The position numbers and the translations under genes were made by a program. The notes beneath the pieces are model-generated. The model was not told the origin of the DNA. It did no database searches and worked only from the letters and a program-made list of their open reading frames with translations. A stretch of 5,246 nucleotides of DNA from Anaerolineae bacterium (GTDB taxonomy: Bacteria > Chloroflexota > Anaerolineae > 4572-78 > J111). This document shows, piece by piece, positions 1-5,246 of the stretch (position 1 is its first letter; each line of letters opens with the position of its first letter). The stretch lies in contig JAGRBY010000522.1 in assembly GCA_020433835.1 (NCBI GenBank), forward strand, positions 1-5,246. Reading direction: 5' to 3'.

Positions 1-1317
1 TTTGGAGAAGGAGATGGTTTGTTGGATAGTTTCTTCGGTTTCGCCGGGCAAGCCGATGATAAAGTAGCCAAAGTTTTTAATACCGGCTTTACGCGCCCAG
101 GTAAGTGATTGCACTGCTTTAGCCGGGTTAGCTCCTTTACGAGCACGTTTCAGCACTTCTTCCGAACCAGACTCGATACCCCAGGAGATCATATGGCAGC
201 CGGCTTGACCCATCAACGAGAGCATTTCCTCATCAACATAGTCAACGCGGCTGTTGCACATCCACTTCATGTTGATCTTTTCTTCGATCATCGCTTTGCA
301 GATGCTAATGACATGATCGCGGTTGACGGTGAACAGATCGGCATAGAGCATCACGTTATCGATACCCAATTTTTTCAACTGCCACAGTTCCGCCATAACG
401 TTTTCCGCCGTGCGAACCCGAACAGAGTAGTTGTAACTGACGTGTTTGATGCAGTATTTACAACCGGCCGGGCAGCCGCGGCTGGGCACCACAAACGCAT
501 AAGGACCTTTGATCAATGGTAAACGATACTCGTTAAGCGGCAGCAACTCATGGCGAGGCAGCGGTAGCTCGTTCAAATCAGGGATGAAAGGCCGATCCGG
601 GGTCATATTGATTTTACCGTTTTGCCGCCAGGCCAGTCCTTTGATCGAGCTAAAGTCGCCTTTGGCTACAGCCTCCTCAGTAATGGGCTTCCAGGTTGGA
701 TCGGCTTTTTCTATGAGGTAGGTCATGTGCTTGTTGGTCATAGTTTTGCCGTCTAGCGCGTCGATTAATTCACGCAGCGTCAGTTCAGGCTCACCACGCA
801 GAATATAGTCCACCGCCGGGTAATCAATCATCGTGTTCAAGCTGTTAGGCGTAACGTGCGTGCCGAAGGCAATGGTTATGGCCCCCTTGCTTTTCGCCAG
901 GAAAATCCCATACATATCATTGGTTAACGTTGGCGCAGTAACCTGGGTTAGGTAATACTTAGGGCGTTTTTTAGCCAAAAGCTCCTCAAATTCTGCCCAA
1001 TTCATGCGAGTGGCGTTAGCATCAACCACTTCAACTTTGTACTCTGGGGTTAAACAGGCAGCAAAGGTAGCCAACTCTACTTGCGGCCACACCATATTTT
1101 CGCGTGATCGACGCCCAACGCGGTGTTGAGAGCGGATCCAGATGCCACCATCTGGGGTGGGCGGATTGACGAGTAACACATCTACTGTTTCTGGTCCTCT
1201 GCTTTTTGCTTCTGTTGGCTCTTTTACCAGGGCGCTGATATCAGGAAACTCAGATTGGCGTAGTTTCTTGATGGGGCGGGTGCCTAAGTTAACCCATTTG
1301 ATTTCTTCACTTGACAT
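1..1317 (-). CDS. Cobalamin-binding (B12) radical SAM protein, 3' end outside window
   Basis: The minus-strand frame is open from the ATG at 1317 to the window edge: 439 residues, C-terminus missing. Residues 45-190 look like an N-terminal B12-binding Rossmann domain: VDVLLVNPP at 45-53, a GTHVTP segment at 152-157 in the place of the family's GGxHxT loop, and RGEPE at 174-178. Residues 274-439 are a radical SAM core with the [4Fe-4S] cysteines C282, C286 and C289 (CxxxCxxC, in SRGCPAGCKYC), then GIESG at 380-384 and IGLPGET at 421-427. Enzymes of this architecture (BchE/P-methylase-like group) cleave S-adenosylmethionine and often methylate unreactive carbons or perform cyclisations or rearrangements; the substrate cannot be read here. 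It is the last visible gene of the minus-strand operon, 57 bases after the glycosyltransferase, so a glycan or lipid substrate is an inference. A strong AGGAGG supports the start. Family call is firm, function open. Confidence 0.93.
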   Translation of the reverse strand, partial: MSSEEIKWVNLGTRPIKKLRQSEFPDISALVKEPTEAKSRGPETVDVLLVNPPTPDGGIWIRSQHRVGRRSRENMVWPQVELATFAACLTPEYKVEVVDANATRMNWAEFEELLAKKRPKYYLTQVTAPTLTNDMYGIFLAKSKGAITIAFGTHVTPNSLNTMIDYPAVDYILRGEPELTLRELIDALDGKTMTNKHMTYLIEKADPTWKPITEEAVAKGDFSSIKGLAWRQNGKINMTPDRPFIPDLNELPLPRHELLPLNEYRLPLIKGPYAFVVPSRGCPAGCKYCIKHVSYNYSVRVRTAENVMAELWQLKKLGIDNVMLYADLFTVNRDHVISICKAMIEEKINMKWMCNSRVDYVDEEMLSLMGQAGCHMISWGIESGSEEVLKRARKGANPAKAVQSLTWARKAGIKNFGYFIIGLPGETEETIQQTISFSK

Positions 1318-1324
1318 CGTGTGT

Positions 1325-1330
1325 CCTCCT
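1325..1330 (-). promoter_or_regulatory. Ribosome binding site of the radical SAM gene
   Basis: A perfect AGGAGG on the minus strand ends 7 bases before the ATG at 1317. It fixes the start of the partial radical SAM gene. Confidence 0.85.
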
Positions 1331-1374
1331 CAAAAGACTCTGTACACTGTTTCTTCTCTAGATTGACCTATTGT

Positions 1375-2628
1375 TTACGCTACAACCTTGGCAGGAGCGG
1401 AAGTTTCTTTTTGTTCTTCAGATACTTGAGCTAACTGCCCCAAATCAACTTCGGTTTGTGCTTCGCGCCGGCTTAGTTCGCCCAAAACAAGCGAGAGGAG
1501 CCAAGAAGCAATTAACTGAATACCCGTTAAGACCATAATGGTGCTGGCTGCCGGTACAAACCAGGGGGCTACATCCTGGCTGCGTGGTTTATTCCAGCGT
1601 CGCCATACGTCGAATACATAGAATAAGCTTCCGCTGATAATTGTGCCAACCCCTAACCAGCCAAACCGGCTTTCCAGAGGCTCTTTGAAGATGGGGGTGC
1701 CAAACACACCTTGGCGAATAGGCCGCTTGTGGAAAATGGATACAACATAGTTGAAGAGGGCACCGATTGAAAAGATACTGGCTCCGGCTGAGGCCAAAAC
1801 CAAACCGGCAAACCAGGAAACCAGTTGTGAGTCTTTGCGTTGGGCCTTGCTGCGCGTGACGGTTCGATACATGGTAGACAGAACACCTAGCCCCATCAGC
1901 GTGGTGCCGATCATCCCTAAGATACGGGTGGGGTTGTAGGTAAGGGCCGTCATCAAAATGGAGTTAAGGAAGCGCATGCCATCTTCAACAACGCTCAGTT
2001 TAGAGCGTCCAACGCGTTCCAGGTAGGGAATCGGCACTTCAACAACCTTAATTTGTTCGTGCATAGCGCGGGTGCTCATGACCGGCGTAAAGTTGAGACC
2101 GTCGGGCAGCGGGTAAAGGTTCGACAGAATATCGCGGCGCAGAACACGCTGGCCACTGGCGCTATCGGTTACGCGGCGGTTGCTAATAATGCTGACCAGG
2201 GTAGCGAAGATGGTGTTGCCGATACGGCGAACCAACGGCATTTCACTGTCGGCGCCGGCCATACGAGAGCCGATGACCAGATCAGCGCCGTCTTCAATAA
2301 TCGGGCGGCACAATTGAGGATAATATTCCGGCGGGTAAGTGCCATCAGCATCCAGAAAAGCCAGCAAGTTACCACGAGCGTGACGGAACCCGGTTTTAAT
2401 CGCGGCCCCGTAGCCTCGGTTAACCGGATGCTGAATAAGCACAACTTCGGGGTAGCTTCTTATAATTTCGGGTGTCCGGTCTTTTGATCCGTCATCAACA
2501 ACGATAAGTTCTAAATCATCAACGCCAACCCGCTTTAGCGGTTCCTTAACGGATAAAACCCGTTCCATGATGTCGGCGATGCCATCTTCTTCATTAAGTG
2601 CGGGAATAACTACGGATAATGTATTCAC
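1375..2628 (-). CDS. Family 2 glycosyltransferase (DPM1/polyprenyl-phosphate type) with C-terminal membrane domain
   Basis: 417 residues. Residues 1-225 form a GT-A fold of family GT2: SVVIPALNEE at 5-14, VVDDGS at 43-48, NRGYGAA at 70-76, the metal-binding DAD at 93-95 (FLDADG), a DSASGQR segment at 155-161 and GRSKLS at 207-212. These match the dolichyl/polyprenyl-phosphate sugar transferase branch, which moves a sugar from a nucleotide donor to a lipid phosphate on the cytoplasmic face of the membrane. Residues 234-383 hold about four hydrophobic segments (roughly 234-254, 270-297, 323-341, 355-383), more than the two common in bacterial GtrB-like proteins. A charged tail (384-417) follows. 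The start is GTG, chosen because AGGAGG lies 6 bases upstream and the GT2 first strand begins at residue 4. It sits between the acyltransferase and the radical SAM gene in the same direction. Donor sugar and acceptor are unknown; transfer to a lipid-linked glycan instead of a lipid phosphate is possible. Confidence 0.93.
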   Translation of the reverse strand: MNTLSVVIPALNEEDGIADIMERVLSVKEPLKRVGVDDLELIVVDDGSKDRTPEIIRSYPEVVLIQHPVNRGYGAAIKTGFRHARGNLLAFLDADGTYPPEYYPQLCRPIIEDGADLVIGSRMAGADSEMPLVRRIGNTIFATLVSIISNRRVTDSASGQRVLRRDILSNLYPLPDGLNFTPVMSTRAMHEQIKVVEVPIPYLERVGRSKLSVVEDGMRFLNSILMTALTYNPTRILGMIGTTLMGLGVLSTMYRTVTRSKAQRKDSQLVSWFAGLVLASAGASIFSIGALFNYVVSIFHKRPIRQGVFGTPIFKEPLESRFGWLGVGTIISGSLFYVFDVWRRWNKPRSQDVAPWFVPAASTIMVLTGIQLIASWLLSLVLGELSRREAQTEVDLGQLAQVSEEQKETSAPAKVVA

Positions 2629-2634
2629 TAGGTA

Positions 2635-2640
2635 CCTCCT
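2635..2640 (-). promoter_or_regulatory. Ribosome binding site deciding the GTG start of the glycosyltransferase
   Basis: A perfect AGGAGG on the minus strand, 6 bases before the GTG at 2626-2628. It is the reason for choosing GTG over any later ATG. Confidence 0.85.
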
Positions 2641-2704
2641 AATTGGTAAATCGTCAGTTATCTGGAAAAACTATGTTGATTTCTACTTTAAATTTCTACC
2701 ACTT

Positions 2705-2734
2705 TTTATAAAATTAGCGTTGGATCTCTTCCAA
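2705..2734 (-). promoter_or_regulatory. Possible internal promoter before the glycosyltransferase
   Basis: On the minus strand TTGGAA (2729-2734) is followed after 18 bases by TATAAA (2705-2710), in the last codons of the acyltransferase and just past its stop. The boxes match the sigma-70 consensus at about 4 of 6 and 5 of 6 positions. The rest of the 2641-2713 gap is AT-rich and shows no strong hairpin, so transcription from upstream may also read through. The call rests on consensus resemblance only, in a region where AT-rich chance matches are common. Confidence 0.25.
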
Positions 2735-3469
2735 TTCGCCAAAGAATATACCGGCATCTTGTCTATTATTATTGCTTAGCTCACGTCGATCTTTAACCCG
2801 TTTTGCCGGTGTCCCGACCGCAATGCTGTAGGGGGGAATATCACGGGTTACAACCGATCCGGCTCCAATAATGCTACCCTTCCCAATCGTCACCCCATCA
2901 ACGACGGTGACATTAGCCCCGATCCAAACATCATCCTCAACAACAATACCCTGGGCGGTAATGCCTTGCTCTCGGATAGGTCGGTTGGGGTCTTGATACA
3001 CATGATTAACGGCGACCATTTGAACCATAGGGCCGGTGTAAACATCATTACCTATGTGTACGCCGCCCTGGCCGCGAATAACGTTATACTCCCCAAAAAA
3101 ACAGTTGCTTCCAATCGAAATACCTGCCTGGGGTAATCCACGAAAGTTAAAAACATGGAGCATTGTGTGGTGCATAAGAAAGGTGTTGTCGCCAATGGTA
3201 ATACCATTGGGTAAGGCATGTAGGTAAACACCCTGGTCTAAGTAAACGTTTTTTCCCAAATGAACCCCACTGGCGTGAGCGATACGAACCCCAGCTTCGA
3301 TGGCCGGCGTACCGTCTAATTTCATAATAGCCCGGTAAGCCAATGACCGCAGGCCGATACCCAGCACCGATGGCACCCCACTGCACAATCCCAAGATGAG
3401 TTGCTCAAGGAAATAGCGGGGAATAGATGAAGCCTGTCCTGAGAAATAATAGCGAAGTTGTTCAATCAT
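2714..3469 (-). CDS. Left-handed beta-helix (hexapeptide repeat) acyltransferase
   Basis: 251 residues. After a hydrophobic helical N-terminus (about 1-48), residues 60-220 carry repeated [I/V]-x-[I/L]-G-x-[N/D] turns: [16 protein letters not shown] (90-96), ISIGSNC (117-123), VHIGNDVY (137-144), VWIGANV (181-187), [15 protein letters not shown] (193-207), closing with VGTPAKRV (218-225). This is the LbH fold of the WbbJ/WcaF/NodL/maltose acetyltransferase group, which moves an acetyl or other acyl group from acyl-CoA to a sugar in the cytoplasm. The VNH at 154-156 provides the usual catalytic histidine, H156. The family normally acts as a trimer. It starts 30 bases after the phosphatase stop and is probably co-transcribed. 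No good Shine-Dalgarno sequence precedes the ATG; the leader is T- and A-rich, so translation may depend on the upstream gene. The tail from 226 is polar and likely extends past the helix. A role in acylating a surface glycan precursor is inferred from the neighbours. Confidence 0.92.
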   Translation of the reverse strand: MIEQLRYYFSGQASSIPRYFLEQLILGLCSGVPSVLGIGLRSLAYRAIMKLDGTPAIEAGVRIAHASGVHLGKNVYLDQGVYLHALPNGITIGDNTFLMHHTMLHVFNFRGLPQAGISIGSNCFFGEYNVIRGQGGVHIGNDVYTGPMVQMVAVNHVYQDPNRPIREQGITAQGIVVEDDVWIGANVTVVDGVTIGKGSIIGAGSVVTRDIPPYSIAVGTPAKRVKDRRELSNNNRQDAGIFFGELEEIQR

Positions 3470-3499
3470 AAGCGGTTAAAAAAATTTTCTCGTTTATAG

Positions 3500-4126
3500 T
3501 TAAAGGTTACTGGTAAATAAACCAAGCTTTTGGGCTTGTAACGGGTCAATTATATCGGGTTGACTGTTTTGAACAGATTGACGCTCAATTCGATAAATGT
3601 GTCCGGCAGCTTGCATTAAGTTTCGGGTGATGGTGAATTGTTTGTTGACTGAGCCAAAGGCACGGGCCAACTGTGGCAGACCACGGCCGGTTAGTACTAG
3701 AATGGAATGACAGCCTGCTTGGTGTCCGGCAATTAAGTCACTGGCTGCATCACCAATCATATAAGATTGGCTTAAGTCGATTCCCAACTCTTGTGCCGCT
3801 TGTAAAAGCATACCGGGTTTCGGTTTGCGACAGTCACATTCATCTTCCGGATGGTGTGGGCAACAGTAGACGTGGGTAATATGCCCTCCGTAGCCCTGTA
3901 TTTCGGTCATCATGCGGTGATGAATATCATCGACCACGTCGGCTGATACAATGCCGCGTCCGATAGCCGATTGGTTGGTTACGACAATGATCGGTAGCTC
4001 TAAATATCTTAGGGCTGCCAAACTCTGTTTTGCACCTGGCAGAAATTTGAATTCTTGCCAGTTTTTTACGTAGTCCGATCGGTTTTCGCAGATGACACCG
4101 TCTCTGTCCAGAAAGATTGCTCGCAT
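3500..4126 (-). CDS. gmhB: HAD-family histidinol/heptose-type phosphatase (GmhB-like)
   Basis: 208 residues from the chosen ATG. HAD motif I is FLDRDG (5-10) with nucleophile D7 and acid/base D9; motif II is VVTNQ (48-52) with T50; RKPKPG (100-105) supplies the motif III lysine; motif IV is MIGDAASD (123-130) with D126 and D130. Between them the GmhB zinc site is complete: C89, H91, C97, C99 (CPHHPEDECDC). GmhB removes the 7-phosphate of D-glycero-D-manno-heptose 1,7-bisphosphate on the way to ADP- or GDP-heptose; close relatives act on histidinol phosphate or other sugar phosphates. No other heptose gene (gmhA, hldE) is visible, so the substrate is uncertain and the symbol is by similarity. 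The frame extends upstream to 4189, but those 21 residues do not belong to the fold, and an AAGGA site fits the ATG at 4126, which places the first HAD strand at the N-terminus as in the family. Residues from about 182 are an extra polar tail. Probable first gene of the operon. Confidence 0.9.
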   Translation of the reverse strand: MRAIFLDRDGVICENRSDYVKNWQEFKFLPGAKQSLAALRYLELPIIVVTNQSAIGRGIVSADVVDDIHHRMMTEIQGYGGHITHVYCCPHHPEDECDCRKPKPGMLLQAAQELGIDLSQSYMIGDAASDLIAGHQAGCHSILVLTGRGLPQLARAFGSVNKQFTITRNLMQAAGHIYRIERQSVQNSQPDIIDPLQAQKLGLFTSNL

Positions 4127-4130
4127 TGTG

Positions 4131-4135
4131 TCCTT
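4131..4135 (-). promoter_or_regulatory. Ribosome binding site deciding the phosphatase start
   Basis: AAGGA on the minus strand, inside a purine run AAGAAGGA, sits 4 bases before the ATG at 4126. Spacing is short but workable. Together with the HAD fold it favours this ATG over the upstream in-frame ATG at 4189. Confidence 0.6.
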
Positions 4136-4333
4136 CTTAAATCCTTTAATCGAATATCGAGTCCAGTTGTTTGTTGAAATAGGGTACAATTCAAACTCTT
4201 TACTTGCCGGAAGTGTAACAACTTTTAATGATAATGTTGTAGGAATTGGGTAAGAAAAAAGTTAGAGATTGATTGCCTGGAAGAACTCAAACCATTTTCT
4301 AAGATTATTTAAATCGCATCCATTGATAAAACC

Positions 4334-4351
4334 TCTACAGTGTATTGTAGA
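4334..4351. repeat. Inverted repeat TCTACA-N6-TGTAGA, possible operator
   Basis: Two perfect 6-base arms (4334-4339 and 4346-4351) surround a 6-base spacer GTGTAT. The size and symmetry fit a dimeric repressor or activator site, and the right arm overlaps the proposed -35 box of the SGNH gene. A single short palindrome in AT-rich DNA can arise by chance, so the operator role is inference. Confidence 0.35.
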
Positions 4352-4372
4352 TGTACTTTAACAAGATACTAT
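4345..4372 (+). promoter_or_regulatory. Possible sigma-70 promoter of the SGNH hydrolase gene
   Basis: TTGTAG (4345-4350), a 16-base spacer and TACTAT (4367-4372) resemble -35 and -10 boxes at about 3 of 6 and 4 of 6 positions. Transcription would start near 4379 and leave a leader of about 26 bases containing the ribosome binding site, a reasonable layout. The match is weak. Confidence 0.3.
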
Positions 4373-4391
4373 TTTTATTTTCTTCTAAACC

Positions 4392-4397
4392 AGGTGA
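4392..4397 (+). promoter_or_regulatory. Ribosome binding site of the SGNH hydrolase gene
   Basis: AGGTGA, a good anti-16S match, lies 7 bases before the ATG at 4405 and fixes the start of the signal peptide. Confidence 0.7.
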
Positions 4398-4404
4398 TAA
4401 AGCC

Positions 4405-4506
4405 ATGCATATTAGAAATTATCCATTAGTCATATTCGTAATTATGCTTTTTATAGCCGTAATTTCTTTGACTAGTTTAGCCATCCGGCCCCAATTTGCT
4501 TACGCT
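4405..4506 (+). other. Signal peptide of the SGNH hydrolase
   Basis: Residues 1-34: a short basic start (H2, R4), a hydrophobic core at about 8-27 (LVIFVIMLFIAVISL) and a probable signal peptidase I site after AYA (32-34), before AEP. No lipobox cysteine is present, so the protein is secreted and not a lipoprotein. Confidence 0.8.
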
Positions 4507-5246
4507 GCTGAGCCTTTCAATCCAGCAACGTTAGGCATATCCAGTTACACCTCTATCCAGAGTTGCTCTACTACTATCCGGATAATGCCGTTGGGTGATT
4601 CGATTACCCACGGGGTCTATGGCAGCGGCAGTTTTGGCGGCAGTGGCGACCCCCGACCCGATTCCGAAATACCGGGCTACCGCCAACCTTTGTATAATAT
4701 GTTAACCAATGTCGGCTATGATGTTGACTTTGTCGGCTCTCTGCAAGCCGGTGAGGCTATTGTGCCGGCTTTCGATGCCGATCACGAAGGCCATCGTGGC
4801 AAACCCGACAGCTTCATTGCCGCCAATGTCTATGATTTTTTGGACGCCAATCCGGCTGACATTATTCTCCTTCACATCGGTACCAACCTACTGGACTCAA
4901 GTCCCGATGATGTTGAAAATATCCTCAATGAAATCGACAGCTACGAAGCCTTTTCCAACACCTCTATCACCGTGGTTCTGGCTCGGATTATTAATCGCAA
5001 TACCTATAGTCAGACTACTACCGACTTCAATGACAATGTGGAAGCGATGGCTCTGGCCCGCATAGCGGCCGGCGACGATATCGTCATTGTCGATATGGAA
5101 GACGGAGCCGGACTTGATTATGACATTCAGCCCGATGGCGATATGGGTGATAATTTGCACCCGTACGAAACCGGCTATGCCAAAATAGCCCAAGTCTGGT
5201 ACGATGCGCTGTTGACCATCCTGCCCGACTGCCCCGTCGGAGCCAC
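4405..5246 (+). CDS. Secreted SGNH/GDSL-family hydrolase, 3' end outside window
   Basis: The frame is open from ATG at 4405 to the window edge: 280 full codons, no stop. Residues 1-34 are a signal peptide. Residues 58-272 are an SGNH hydrolase domain: block I MPLGDSITHG (61-70) with nucleophile S66; block II EGHRGK (128-133) with the oxyanion glycine G129; block III HIGTN (157-161) with N161; block V DNLHP (249-253) with D249 and H252. All catalytic residues are present. The spacing and the GHRG segment resemble carbohydrate esterases (CE3/acetylxylan-esterase-like) more than lipases, so removal of acetyl groups from a polysaccharide outside the cell is the likely reaction, though other esters are possible. 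Only two cysteines are present, C54 and C276, at either end of the domain. The sequence continues past the domain (CPVGAT), so C-terminal binding or anchoring domains may follow, as is common in secreted multidomain esterases. It is divergent from the minus-strand glycan operon. Confidence 0.9.
   Translation, partial: MHIRNYPLVIFVIMLFIAVISLTSLAIRPQFAYAAEPFNPATLGISSYTSIQSCSTTIRIMPLGDSITHGVYGSGSFGGSGDPRPDSEIPGYRQPLYNMLTNVGYDVDFVGSLQAGEAIVPAFDADHEGHRGKPDSFIAANVYDFLDANPADIILLHIGTNLLDSSPDDVENILNEIDSYEAFSNTSITVVLARIINRNTYSQTTTDFNDNVEAMALARIAAGDDIVIVDMEDGAGLDYDIQPDGDMGDNLHPYETGYAKIAQVWYDALLTILPDCPVGA

Larger units (their letters stand above)
4127..4404. other. Divergent intergenic region between phosphatase operon and SGNH hydrolase gene
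   Basis: These 278 bases separate two genes transcribed away from each other, so both promoters should lie here. The region is clearly more AT-rich than the flanking genes. I see an 18-base inverted repeat at 4334-4351 and a possible promoter for the plus-strand gene. No convincing sigma-70 promoter could be picked for the minus-strand operon. No tRNA, riboswitch-like structure or terminator hairpin was recognised. Confidence 0.7.

Noticed and set aside
109..522. 137-residue plus-strand open frame
   Set aside because: It is antisense to the radical SAM core, including the region of the CxxxCxxC motif; composition is that of a shadow frame.
2053..2487. 144-residue plus-strand open frame
   Set aside because: It lies wholly antisense to the GT2 catalytic domain, whose motifs are intact; the translation has no recognisable domain.
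2720..2734. Small hairpin TTGGA-TCTCT-TCCAA as a terminator
   Set aside because: The stem is only 5 base pairs with little GC and lies inside the end of the acyltransferase gene; too weak to call.
4150..4160. TCGA-ATA-TCGA palindrome upstream of the phosphatase
   Set aside because: Each arm is itself a palindrome, so the symmetry is cheap; too short to support an operator.
4127..4189. 21-residue N-terminal extension of the phosphatase
   Set aside because: HAD motif I normally lies at the very N-terminus, and a ribosome site fits the ATG at 4126; the extension resembles AT-rich intergenic DNA.
4218..4240. ACAAC...GTTGT inverted repeat in the divergent region
   Set aside because: Five-base arms around 13 bases are expected by chance in AT-rich DNA.
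4897..5193. 98-residue minus-strand open frame
   Set aside because: It is antisense to the SGNH domain, which keeps all catalytic blocks.

Overview
The window reads as a piece of a bacterial cell-surface glycan locus. Four genes lie on the minus strand, in transcription order from about 4126 down to base 1: a GmhB-type HAD phosphatase, a left-handed beta-helix acyltransferase, a family 2 glycosyltransferase with a C-terminal membrane domain, and a cobalamin-binding radical SAM enzyme that runs off the left edge. A divergent plus-strand gene begins at 4405 and runs off the right edge. It encodes a secreted SGNH/GDSL hydrolase. Gaps between the four minus-strand genes are 30, 85 and 57 bases, so they are probably one operon, possibly with an internal promoter before the glycosyltransferase.

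The organism is a bacterium of intermediate GC content using the standard code. Strong AGGAGG sites precede two genes. The protein style (acyltransferase family, secreted SGNH domain, radical SAM/B12 enzyme next to glycosyltransferases) resembles environmental Chloroflexota such as Anaerolineae. That is an impression from remembered family resemblance, not something the DNA proves.

From left to right: 1-1317 radical SAM/B12 enzyme (C-terminus missing); 1375-2628 membrane glycosyltransferase (GTG start); 2641-2713 short AT-rich gap; 2714-3469 acyltransferase; 3500-4126 phosphatase; 4127-4404 divergent intergenic region with an 18-base inverted repeat overlapping a possible promoter; 4405-5246 signal peptide plus SGNH domain (3' end missing).

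A plausible joint role is building and decorating a surface glycan or glycolipid. The phosphatase would act on a sugar phosphate, the glycosyltransferase would move a sugar to a lipid carrier or lipid-linked acceptor at the membrane, the acyltransferase would O- or N-acylate a sugar, and the radical SAM enzyme would carry out an unidentified modification such as a methylation. The exported hydrolase could remove ester groups outside the cell. The substrate of each step is unknown. I saw no tRNA, rRNA, CRISPR array, insertion sequence or phage gene. No clearly new system is visible; the most interesting point is the B12 radical SAM enzyme in a glycan operon.
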